This document shows positions 40,469-53,700 of a stretch of DNA of 64,000 nucleotides, in pieces. This DNA is from Neelides folsomi. Lineage: Eukaryota > Arthropoda > Collembola > Neelipleona > Neelidae. The notes beneath the pieces are model-generated. The model did no database searches, was not told where the DNA came from, and saw only the letters and a program-made list of their open reading frames with translations. Position 1 is the stretch's first letter; each line of letters starts with the position of its first letter. A program made the translations under genes and the position numbers. The stretch lies in the NCBI GenBank assembly GCA_034687125.1, contig JAQGBZ010000272.1:22890-86889 (forward strand), read 5' to 3'.

Positions 40469-43400
40469 ATATATTCTAATTAACCAAATAATCTTTCCTA
40501 TTTAATTACGATTAGAGATAAATATTACTAACAGTAAACCGCCTTGTCAAATTCGCCTACTTGAATACTTTAAATGTTATTCTCCCTGAAATCAACTCGA
40601 GTGATATTATTTTATATATATGCTTTAATTTTGTCGTTGTTATACACGAGGGGTGAACGAATTTAATGACGTGGGCTTCCAAAATGAAAGGAAACGGTGA
40701 CAATGATCAAAGACAAACTAAATACTACACGATGCTTTACTGTAAATATAAATTATCTACATAATTGTGTCATTATCTTGATCTATAGTAGAATTTAATC
40801 TCTCTACAAAAACTCTTGTACAATGTATTATAATTTTTAAGTTTCTTATAAAAATAACATGCACACAAGTCAGAATACTTATTGTAGTAAAATATAAGCA
40901 ATATTTAACATATTTAAAAAATCTTTTTTCTTCAGTAATGAAATTACGAATTCGAAAAAATCAAATTTTAAAAATATTTATATTCTTGAAAATATTCCAT
41001 ATTTAAACAATGACTTTCGCGACTATTGGAGCTTACATATAAATTACCTATACTTTACTTAAATACTATATTGAAAATACTATATTGAAATGCAAAATGT
41101 TTTTGAAGCAGAATTTCCTAATGCAGATAAAGCGAAATTAAATTTTGGAACCGAGAAGTGAAGGACCCCTTAAAAGCTTTATATCAATTATATAACATAT
41201 TTACGAATACGTATACTCGGGTCATTGAAATATTAGTTGTGAGTTTATTATAAATAGTATTTAATGTGTCTTGTGAATGAATAATAGTTAATTTTTAATT
41301 TTTACAACATGATCCTGTCTTAATCATGTCATGATAAAATAAGAAGAGGATATCAATTAATTGAAGAGGAAAAAGAGACGTGTGTTACTTGATAATGAAT
41401 GAAAAAGCAATTTAAGATTTTACGTTGATAAATTGCGAGTCTCATAAGACGAAACGATTCCATCGATCATTTTAATAAAAGAAAACTTAAATGAGATCAA
41501 TTATTGAAAAGGTCATATCCTCATATCATACCTTTAATATTATGTAAAATAGTTTTTAAACAAGAATTTCAGCTGATATTTAAATTAGCTTATATGCTAT
41601 TGCACTCTAAATTATTGTATTCATAGGTTTACTACAGTTTACTGTATTAATAGAGAATTGAACTTCAATTATTTTCATGTAAGTACCTTATAAATATTAG
41701 GAAATTACAGATAATCCAAATTATTTTTTGAATGAAATATTCACTTATTGTATGTAGATGTAGAGTATTATTATAATTTCAAAATATATAATTGTATTTC
41801 TCATTGTTAAATACTAATTATGTATATTATAGTATAATAATTATACTTTTGTGTTATGATTTTAAATTCGGAAGTTAAAGTTTTTGAGAGCGCGAATTTG
41901 AGAATAATGTAACGGTTTACCATTAGACATAAGTTCTGCATAGGATAATATGATAATGTTAAATACATAGGTACTATGTAAAACATAAGTACTTAATACT
42001 TAAATATCTTTACTTATATTATATATTCTTATAATATAATATTTAATGTTAATAAATAGTATTAAAGCTAAATTGGTGGCTGTTTATTGCTATTTAAATA
42101 AGTATAAATATAGTTATTCTACAGATACCTATTTGAAATATACAACATTAGCATACATATTTCATTAAATTTTTGATTATGGAATACTTAATTACATAAC
42201 GTCTTTGTGATTTTAAAACTAACATAAAGTGTGAGACAATCGAGAGTCTGTCCTGGAATTTCTATTGGTAAATCATTAAAATTAAAAGTGAAGCTTTCAA
42301 TACCTGTACATAGGTAAGATATTTGTTCATAACTAAAGTAAACTTTATGTTTAAAACTAATTTGGAGACAAATGCAAAGAGGAGATTTCTCAAGAAACGA
42401 CAAACAGAGCCAAAGGCGGCAGATAATTGAACGCTAAAAAGTTAATTTGCCAACTTTGCGGCTGGCAGTTGGCACTATTACTTAGCTTCAATTTCGGAAA
42501 TCATTGTGTGTTTTTCTCAATGAGTTTGCCAAATTAAAGTTTAAATTGACAATGTCATTAAATTGTGTCTTTTAAAGAGAAAATATTTTCATTCTAAGTA
42601 TAATTTATCTTAAAGGGCTTAAACTTTTAAATTCAATTTTATGCTTCATAGGAAATTGCGCATTATTTATTTATCAACGTAATTTAAGTTATAAGCTAGA
42701 CAGTAGACTGTCGATTGTATCAGAAAAAGATATATCTGAATTACATTAAATCTAATAATTACAACATGATAAACGATGAGACTCAAGTTCTCAGAATTAC
42801 GCCTATCCAAACAATGACAACTTTTCAATTCTTAAAAAAGTAAATGACGAATAAAAATAAAATTGCGTTCATAAAACACACAAGAAACCAATACCAATAA
42901 TATTACAAGTACATGTTGTATGAACCATATATGAAAACCGTCCTTAAGTTTATGAATGCAATCAAGGAATAAACACACCTTGTACATATCGGTATTTAAC
43001 TCATTGTTTTTTCATAATCTGGTCTCATCCTCATCATGACAAGGGTTAATGTCAGTCTGACTGACCTACTAATAACTAAATAAGAATCAACTCTGTACTA
43101 TTTATAAGTCGACAATCACCATTGACCTCAAAAATCAGCGTCGAAGGTGTTCAAATATATGAATAGCTATTAAATTTGCATTGTGGATCCCTCTCGGTCC
43201 CCCCAATGGATAACTGGACTTTGGATTGAATAGGAGATTCGGCAGAGATAGATCTATAGCTAAAAATAGGATTCGTTCCTCTTCTCCTATCCATCATGTC
43301 TTTTAAGGAGCTCCGTCACCTTCACGGCTTTTAATGTTTAAAGACGTACCTGGGAAAACCACATAGTTTGATATAGGGAGATGAGTCGCCGTTCTTTGCC

Positions 43401-43602
43401 GTACATCATCATCTGTGTACCAAATGTATTTATACTATAAGTATACACACTTTTTAACTCCCACTGCCACATCATGCGTTCAAATCATCAATGGACGGGA
43501 CTGTAAAAATATACATTTGGAAATAGGACATCACTACTGAGATTGGTATATTGAGGTTTGGGAGATCTGCTGTAGTTATCTTGGGAGGGTCGACGCTGTA
43601 GA
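40469..43602. other. Intergenic region between desaturases B and C
   Basis: 3.1 kb, very AT-rich up to about 42900, with no supported gene. The right 500 bp is GC-richer, includes a CCAAT motif near 43203, and probably holds the desaturase C promoter. Confidence 0.5.
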
Positions 43603-45606
43603 ATGCCGAGCAGGATCGTGGAGAAATCCGAATTTTCTTCAATTCCAGAGAAGAAGACGAGTGACAATGAGGAAGTGGACAATTGGTGGGTTGATGGAGA
43701 ACCTCCGAAGATTGAAATCGTTTGGAGAAACGTTATTTTACTTGGATATCTTCACGGATCTTCCATATACGGCCTTTACCTACTTTTCTCCGGAGCTTGG
43801 ATGTGGAATACTTTCTTTTGGGGTAAAAACTTTGATTTAATTATTATATTATGTATATTAAATTAATTATTTCAATAAATAATTATTTTCCAAATTTTTA
43901 ATAGAATTACATGTATAAAATGTATCTTAAATAAATATTGTTAATTATTTTTAGCAATATTCCTCACTTGGTGGGCAGGAATGGGAATAACGGTAAATAT
44001 TTATAAAAAATTATACAATACTGTATTATGTAATATTCCTCATTAACTTTTGTAATGAACTATAAGCAATTAGTTAGTCAATATTATTGTACAGCTAATT
44101 TATATTAATAAACAATAATCAATATCAGTAATTGTAAGGTAAAGAATGTTTTAATTATTTGATTAAATATAACGTTATTTACATAATAATTTCAATTATC
44201 TAAACATTTGTTTATTCTAAAGGCTGGAGCACATCGCCATTGGGCTCACAAATCTTACAAAGTGAAATGGCCCTTAAAAATCTTCCTTGTTATAGGACAA
44301 ACTATTGCATTTCAGGTAAGTTCAATTTGTAAAATCATACATTATTTGATTAAAGATGAACGAGATTATTAACTTTTAATTTTTTCTTATAGAATTGCAT
44401 ATGGGAATGGAGGTAATTGAAATATAATTTCTAAAATTATGATTTGGCAGACATGGATCCTTTTAATTTTTGCTAATTTTTTATATTTTTTTTATTAATT
44501 TAAAAAAATCAGTCGAGATCATCGAGTTCATCACAAATTTTCCGAGACACATGCTGATCCTCATAATGCCAAACGAGGATTTTTCTTCTCTCACATTGGG
44601 TGGCTTCTTTGCAAAAAACATAAAGCTGTTTCAATTAAAGGGAAAACAGTTGACATGTCTGATTTGGAAGCTGATCCCGTAATTATGTTTCAAAAGAAGT
44701 GAGTTAAAATAAGTATACATTAACATTAACTTTTTAATCTTATTTGTAAATTAAAAAGAATTAAAAGTTAAATAATTAATCTATTCAAGGTATTATCCCC
44801 AAATGATCGTTCCGGTTTCACTTTTCTTTCCGGCACTCGTCCCTTACTATTGTTGGGGAGAAACATTCCTTGCGTCTTGGTATATTGCATCCAATTTAAG
44901 ATATTGTTTGAGCCTTCATGGAACATGGCTTGTCAACAGGTAAATAAGAAACATTAATTTAATGTTAGTATTTAAACTACGTTAACAGTATAAATTGATA
45001 ACTTCATATTAATCTTAATTAAACTTATTATTTTTTAGTGCTGCTCACATGTGGGGAGATCGACCCTATGACCTGTAAGACAGCTTATCTAAAAAACAAC
45101 TTTTAATAAATATATTATATTAGAAACATTTCTAATAATTGATAAAATTTGTTGGAGAGTCCTATTTGGATATTACATTAAAAATTAATAATATGAACAT
45201 ATAATTATTTTACAGTCGGATCAATCCTTCAGAGAATCGTTGGGTGGCGTATTTTGCTTTCGGTGAAGGATGGCATAATTACCATCATGTTTTCCCTTGG
45301 GACTACAAAGCATCTGAACTTGGAGGATATCGATACAACCCTACAAGAATCTTTATTGACTTTTGTGCAAAGGTCGGCCTTGCTTATGATCTTAAAACAG
45401 TTCCAACTAAAGTGGTCGAGCAGAGGATTCAAAGGACTGGAAAACCCAATAACAATATTTCAAATAGTGTCACAAGACAAAAATCAAGAGAATCCAAAAT
45501 TGTTTCTGGGCCTTGGGGATGGGGTGACGAAGAAATCCCACAAGAAGATCGTCGAGTAACTCAAACTCTTTATTCAAGAGAGTCAAATGAAATGAGACAA
45601 AGATAA
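43603..45606 (+). CDS. Acyl-CoA delta-9 desaturase, paralog C (8 exons)
   Basis: Exons: 43603-43822, 43955-43992, 44223-44315, 44393-44412, 44513-44698, 44790-44939, 45039-45074, 45216-45606; 1134 nt, 377 residues. Membrane desaturase with box I HRHWAH (90-95), box II HRVHH (127-131), box III HNYHH (268-272) and NSAAHMWG. Box I carries an extra His where the family usually has Leu, unique among the three copies. The C-terminal region has an inserted basic, Ser/Asn-rich stretch (NISNSVTRQKSRESKIVS) before GPWGWGDEEIP, making it the longest copy. A 20-nt exon encodes NCIWEW. Introns are mostly 80-230 nt, shorter than in B. Position 43603 gives the only N-terminus before the conserved IVWRNVILL helix. 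Delta-9 activity is inferred. Confidence 0.95.
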
Positions 45607-47760
45607 AATGAAAAAATAACCCAAATGCTCGAATTTTATATTTTCCATTTAAAAATCTTTAACCAACGAAGTTAATGAAGGGGTTTGTGAATTAAAAGTT
45701 ACCCTCCATTTTTAATTAATGTAAATTATCACTGTCAACATACAATTATCTTTACTTTGTAAATATTTAAATATTAAGTTATACTAAGCTAACTCTGATA
45801 GTTTCAACCGCCATTCTCAATCATGACGTTACAAAAATTATTTAAAGGACTTATCTGTCCCATATTTTTCAATGGCAAATCTAACTTTAACAATAAGTGG
45901 TAAATGCGAAGTTTTAATTATTTATAAAATACAGTATATATTTAAATATGCATTAAATTAAACGTTTGTAAAACTTGCCATTAAAATATAAGATTTAATT
46001 AAGGCTTATTACCAGTTTAGACATATTCTTTATTATTTATTAGATGTAAATTTAATAAATGAACTTTGGTACTAATTCTGAATTATAATTACCATTTAAA
46101 TGTTAAATAATGTGATGAATTTTGATAAAACTTGAATAAAAAATTTATAAACCAGGGTCAATATCAAAATCCAATCATAATTTTCAACATCGTTTTAAGC
46201 CTAGAATTTGATATTTGGGAAATATTTGTAAAGTTGCATTTATTTAACCTCCAGTTTATCTCTATTTTATGCAGTTTTTTAATAAAATTCCCTTGCACTA
46301 GGGTCTTTTCCTTGTTAGTACTTTAATGTTCAAAAGTTAATAAAAATCTCATAAGAAAATAAATGTTTCATTGGAAAGACACTGACCCCACTATACTTTA
46401 TTAACACTAAATACACGTTATTGCTTTTATTTACATAGAGGTAAAACCTTCGTATTTATTGATATCTGAGCGATCTGAATAAGTACAATAAATAACCTTC
46501 TCCTATGCGAAATTAAATACATGGGACATAAGTATAATATAATATCTAATATTTATAAGACCAATTCTCTAATAGCATTTCTTTAATAACATTTTGAGAT
46601 TTTTATGTTCAAATGAGATTTTTAAAACGATAAGGATATGATTCATCTGATACTTTGATAGGAAGATATGATGTGTTTAAAACAGTTAGTAACAAATTAG
46701 ATTAAAATTGTAATAATTATTCAATTTAATTGTTTAATGAATCATGAGATGATTCAATAAAGAATGAATCATAAAATCACACGTGAATGGAAAGAGTTTT
46801 CAAAATTATTATAAAGCAATTAAGAATGGAGATTCCCAAATAAATATCAAGTTGATTACGAAAGGTATGAGGAACGAAAAGTGAGTATTAAATTGAGGTA
46901 AAGGCTATCCCATTAGTTAGCTATTTTAACAATGTGTTTTTCCGTCCTGATCTCACCCATGGGAAACTTTTCTTTTCAACGTGTTCAATATGAAGAGTTT
47001 TCATACCCATGCAATATATAGAGCTTTATAATTTATAATTTTTTATACACTTTATAATATAAACTTTATAGCTTTAACACTTACATATACCATATAAGTA
47101 GACATGTATTATTGTCTATGTATTGTATAGTGTTTGCACGAAAGGATAAGTGTTATTAAAACTTGAATAGTTGTTGTCTCTGTGAGATATATCTCACTCT
47201 TTTCTTATAACTACTTACCTAAATGTGAAATATATAAATGTAAGGACAGTATGCTGAATCTGCATTTCAACATTTGCATTTATGATGGGCTTCTTTTGTA
47301 ATAATAAACATACACGAGTTGTATAAAGGTGCTATGAGGAATGAGAGTATTATAATTGTATTAATGATAAAAGCACCGGTATATAAGTAACTAATACATA
47401 TAACTACCAATAACTTTCATTAAAGGATGTAAACTACCTGATTCCAATTGGCCTTAACCTTCCTTCTTTTTATCTATTGACGTGTCGAATAAGAAACTGT
47501 CTGTATACATCCCCTAGGAAAGACCTTAAGGTTTTTTAGCCAACCGCCGTTCCTTTGCAAATAAAGTTACTCGACTTGGGAACCAACTGCTCATTGATAG
47601 GAACAGGATCCGACGACTCAACACCCAAGTTCCTCACAACTCACCGGGTAGAGTGACAACATGTGTTTGTAAATATAATTAAACCGTATAAGTGGGAGCG
47701 GAACTTGAGTTGAATATTGTTAGTTTTAATTTATTAAAATAAGAATCCTCAGACTTCAAC
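45607..47760. other. Spacer between desaturase C and ABCA gene
   Basis: AT-rich 3' region of desaturase C followed by a slightly GC-richer 47440-47660 stretch that may belong to the ABCA promoter. No gene seen; short frames lack motifs. Confidence 0.5.
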
Positions 47761-50700
47761 ATGGGGAGAATGACGCCGACAGGACGTTCCAAAAGCTGGA
47801 ACGTTGGATCTTATCCAGCGTAAGTAATTTTTAAATTATTTATAGTTTTAGTATATTTGGAATAGACTTTTACCAATTGGAATTTTGTTAAACTCCTTTG
47901 ATAAAGACATAAGAAATTGACCTCGAATACAATTGAGGAAAATTATTAAACAATAAAATGAAGTCAATTAAATAAATAATTATAAAATAATTTTACATTT
48001 TTTATAATGATGACTCCTAATTTCGGATAATTAGAGTTTAGTCTAATATGAAAATCAGTTTAATAGATAATTTAAAAATAATTGTCAAAATATTCTAACA
48101 ATAAGGATGAGAATATAAAAAATAATATACAGATAATATGTATTTTGTATTAAATGTTTAATGATAATGTTTTAATATGCAAGGTAAAGAAATTCGATTA
48201 AGGTAAATTGACGACTTATCGTCCTATTTGAATTAACACCTTTGAAGACTTTGAACATGAATAGTAAATTATTTAAATATGGAGTTATAAAAATTATGCA
48301 AATTCATTAACATTATAGAAAAATAAATTTTATAGGAAATCTCATTCTCTTCTACTTGAGAAAATGACCTTAGAAAAAGAGTTGAAATTCAAATCCTCTT
48401 CTTCCTTATCTCACAAACCCCTCTATATTATTTGCGGAATTTACACCAGATTGTTCAGATTACTAGTGAAATTATACAGAGATACATACACAATTGCCCT
48501 TAAACCAAACATTTTCCCACCATGTTCTTAGAGTTAAACTTATTCTAACCTTCCTTCAACTACTCTTTTCCTATCAAGGTTCCCTCCGATTTTGCAATAA
48601 CTCTTTATCAGCTAAACGAATGAAATTAAACATTCTCATACAATAAACTTTTTGTGGAGAATTAACAAAAAATAAATGGGAAATAAATATCTTTCAAGTA
48701 ATGATAGAAGAAAAGTACAAATGTAATAAGTCAATTTAAAATACAAATTATTTTCATCTTATTAAGTAAATTTAATTTATTAAAAGTTAAGTGCATGAAA
48801 ACTTTTTTAAATATTTTATATTGAAATTGAAATGTACAGTTAGATTAAATGTAGGAAGATTCAATTATATTACCTATTTAGAATTTAATCAATTATTCTA
48901 ATTGTAAACAATTTATTTTAGATTTAAATGTTATTTAGCAGTTAGGTATTAATGGATTGAATGATTCACGGAAATTCAATACAGTTAGCACTTATGTATA
49001 GTGCATTGTACTTTATAAAATACACTTTTTATAATTTGGCTTGATTGGATATATCCATATACTGAATTTACAATACAATAAAATCAAATATGCAGACTAT
49101 GTAATGTGATAAGTAAGCTTTATAACAAATAGGCAAGCATTATTTGTAAAAATTCAAACGGTTGGCATTATGGATGCAGCAAATTAAGTATCAAGAAACA
49201 GGTTTTTTCAATGGGAGAAGTGTAATCAAATGATGAGCTTCATTCATTGTTGATTTTATTATACCTCACTCAAAAAATTATTATATTTCAAGTGTATAAT
49301 TCTTTGGTATTAAATTAAGTAATTGGGTGAGAAAACAAAGTAGATAGACTTGCGTACTAATTTGTATATTTATGTATAAGAATTAAGAATGCCATATGCC
49401 ATTAATAAATAATATTACCTATTTGTTTTTATGTAATTTCAATTAATTTCAATGTTTCAGCGAGATGAGACAAAATTCCCCATATAAGAAGTTCAAATTA
49501 CTTCTTTGGAAAAATTGGAAGATCCAAACTCGACATTATGTACAAACTGTAACAGAAATTCTTTTGCCTCTCCTATTTACAATATTCCTTGTTGTTATTC
49601 GTCATATCACTCCTTCCACTCACATCAGTGAAGCAACAGTTTATAAGTCATTTTTAGTCAACGATATTCCTCCAATCGCAGTTAGAACAAAATGGTAAGA
49701 ACAAGAACTGTCAAGCTCATTGGATCAATTTTTAACTATTTTTTCATCTTAGCAATGAAATTTATTATACGCCAAAGAACCCAGTAGTGGACGAACTGAT
49801 GGATAAACTCAGGATGGATTATTTCAATAACAGATATGTCATTGATTCAACAAACTACACATGTACTTAAATACATTTTAGTTAAAATCTAATGTTAATT
49901 TAAAATTTAAACCATGTATTTTAAATGAAATTTGATTTTCTTAATAGTTACTGGATTCGACTCTGAAGAAAAAATGATCGAAGCATTTCAAAATTCAGCA
50001 GGAGACAAAGTAGAAGAAAATCTCCTTACACTAGAATTTGAAACGTCAGAGCCTGTCCTTGCAGGGATTGTGTTTACAAACAGGTTCCCAAAAGGAAAAT
50101 TTCCATCAAATATCACAGTAAGCTCTTATAAAAATAACGCCATAAATTATAGGAGTAAAATATTCCATTGTAATTAATTATATTACATGTTTAATTTACT
50201 ATATTTTTTGAATAGTACAAACTAAGATTCCCAGCAAACCAAAGGAGTGAATTTGATCTCATAACAGAAAGATTTGGATTACAAGCCAATTGGTATACAG
50301 AGCTTATTTATCCTTTGTTTCTCTTACTTGGACCAAGAAGTTCAGAAAAGAATCATGCAGGATTACCAGGTTAATTTCCTATTACATAAATTTTGTCATC
50401 ACAAAATCCTCCGACTTACATTACAACTATAAATAAAACTATAAATGTTATTTACACTTAAATTTTATATTTTAATTTGAAGGGTATTATGAAGAAGGAT
50501 TCTTATACTTGCAATACGCACTTGATTCAACTCTCACAAATCAACTTCTTAATGGAACTGGAGCAGAGAATTACAATTATCATAATATTCAACTTCACAG
50601 ATATCCCTATCCACCTTACATTGATGATAAATTCATCTTTGCGCTCCAAGGCTGGCTTCCTCTCATTACACTTTTGAGTTTTATATACCCAATCATCAAC

Positions 50701-53700
50701 ATCACAAAGGCTGTTATTTACGAAAAGGAAAATAGACTTAAGGTAAAGTTTATGGTCCTAATACAACTGTATCATACTATACTCTTAATATCCAATTTCC
50801 TCGTAAAATGAATGTGTGTGAATTGTTGTTTTTATATTTTATAATAATTACTATAAAAAAATCCTAATAGTCCAATAACCATTTTGCTCTAATTGTATTT
50901 TTTAACAAATTGAATCACACTTAAGGAAAATTCACATGTTACATATACGATCTTGTGACTCGTTTAAGATGTGTGATGTTTTGATCTACTTGTACTTACA
51001 ATTGGTCAATTTTGCTAATTTTTGCTAATTTTTCGAAATTTTGATAGGAATCAATGAAAATGATGGGTTTACCAAATTATCTCCATTGGGCAGCTTGGTA
51101 CGTAAAATCTCTAATGTTCTTGGGATTCTCCGTCGTAATTATGACGCTTCTAATGAAAGTGAGAAAAATACTAAATTATGACATTAGTAATGATAATGAT
51201 GTATTATTAAGTGTACTTTATATAATTGTTTATTACATACTTATATTGTTTATCTACTCTATTTTATACAATTTATCAATTGTAAACAAATTCATGAAAT
51301 TTTTGATATACTTAAATCTTTATGATCTTACTTTATAGGCAAAGTTTTCAGACGATCAAGCTTTGGCCATTTTAGCTAAAACAGATGGCTACGTTCTCTT
51401 TGTGATTCTCATGGCTTTTACATTATCAGTCATCAGTTTTTCATTCTTTATTTCCACGCTCTTTTCAAATGGTCAGTTCTAAAATTTGATTCATAAAAAT
51501 CAGTATATTTAAAATGTAAGGATATCTCATATGTATTTTGTACGTTTATCTCAAAGTTTTATATTTTAAATCTTTATAGCAAATTCGGGAGCAACGGCAG
51601 CCGGATTTTTATTTTTTATTCTCTATGTTCCTTATGGATTTCTTCAACCACGTTACAATTTCTTATCACTTGAATTCAAAATAGGGAGTTGTTTCTTTAC
51701 AAATCTGGCCATAGCTTTTGCTTGTCAAATCCTTGTCCAGTTTGAAGGAACTGGCGCAGGACTTCAATGGGAAACAATGCTCCAAGCATCAACTCCAGAC
51801 GATGACTTTTCAATGGTTCATTGCATTATCATGATGTGTGTAAATGCAATAGTTTACTTCCTTTCTGCAATTTACATCGAAGCTGTTTGGCCCGGCGACT
51901 ATGGCGTTCCTCTCCCTTGGAACTTTTTCCTTACTGTAAAAGACAACCCATAAAGATAAATTCGGTCGTAAAATTTCATTTGATCATGTATTTACGACCC
52001 TTATTTACAGAAATGGTACTGGACTGGAAAAGCCGGAGAACGAACAACGAGGAAAATGATCCGGGAGAGGAAAGACGGAAGAGAAAGCTACTTTGAAGCT
52101 GAGCCAAAAGGATTGACCCCTGGAATCCAAATTGTCCAATTAACTAAACATTTTGGAGAGAAAACGGCTGTAAATAACATGGATCTTACACTCTATGAGA
52201 ATCAGATTACAGCTTTGCTGGGACACAACGGAGCTGGAAAAACAACAACAATGTCAATGCTTACTGGTTAGCTTTAATTTAATTTTAAAATTTTTTAATT
52301 GAGAACAATATAATTAATTTTAAAAATGTTTTTTAGGTTTATTTCCTCCAAGTGCTGGGACAGCAATTTTGAACGGATATGACATTTGTAAAGATATTGA
52401 TTCCGTGAGAAGCAGTTTGGGAATTTGCCCTCAACATAACGTTCTATTTGATGAGTTGACTGTTGAAGAACATTTAAGATTTTTCTGTTTGGTAAAATTC
52501 TGAATACGAAAATTTACTCACAACTTTAAAATTAATATTTATTTTATTTTAAATTTAATTTAATTAATTAATTTTGAACAGATGAAAAGTTTACCCGATT
52601 TTGCCGTTCAAGCGGAAATTGACCGAATGTTGAAATCTCTCGGGCTTGAAGACAAACGTCACGCCCAATCTCACACTTTGAGTGGAGGAATGAAACGAAA
52701 GCTCTCTGTCGGAATTGCTTTATGTGGTGGCTCCAAAATTGTTCTTCTTGATGAACCCACTAGCGGGATGGATCCAGGAGCCAGAAGGTCAACTTGGGAT
52801 CTCATTCAAACCGAAAAGAAAGAAAGGACAATTCTCCTCTCAACCCATTTCATGGAAGAAGCTGATTTATTAGGAGACAGAATTGCCATCATGGCTGAAG
52901 GAGATGTTCAATGTACAGGGTCTTCACTTTTCCTTAAGAAAAAATACGGTGGCGGTTACCATTTAACAATTGTCAAACACCCTGAATGTGAAGTTGACAA
53001 AATTACTCAATTGCTTAAAGAAACTTTGCCTGATGTTGAAATCGATCAGAATATCGGAGCTGAATTGAGTTATTCCTTACCCGATGAAAAATCCAAATTG
53101 TTTCCTGACATGTTTCAAGAACTTGAAAAGAGAAAGATAGAACTTGGAATTGCTAGTTATGGGGCGAGTATTACAACCATGGAAGAAGTTTTTATTAGAG
53201 TTGGGAGAGAAGCGGATAAGAAATTTGCAGCTGAAGCTTCATTAGCGAATAAAGCATATCAAGTGTCAATGGATCACAGCTCACCCAATGATAGTCGAAC
53301 GGGACTTTACCAAGAAGATACATATAGAAATACAGGACTCACATTGCTTTTTCAACAATTCAAAGCAATGATTATTAAGAAATTCATTTATGCCATCAGG
53401 AATAAATTGCTTCTTATATGCCAGGTATGACATTTTTTCAGCTTAAACAGCATAAAGTGCGTTGAACATCTGACAATACTAAAATCCTTTAATAAATTAT
53501 TTGATTTTAAATTTTATATTTCTTCGACTTTTAAAAGCAAAAATAATTTATTTTTCATTTGGCAAATTAAAATCTAAAAAAATTTAACCTGCTTACCCTT
53601 AATTATGTTAGATTAGTTAATATGTTTATAAATTTTGATATTTTATTATTTTCATTAGATGTGTATTCCTATCGTTTATTTGGCCATTGTCCTCCTCGTC

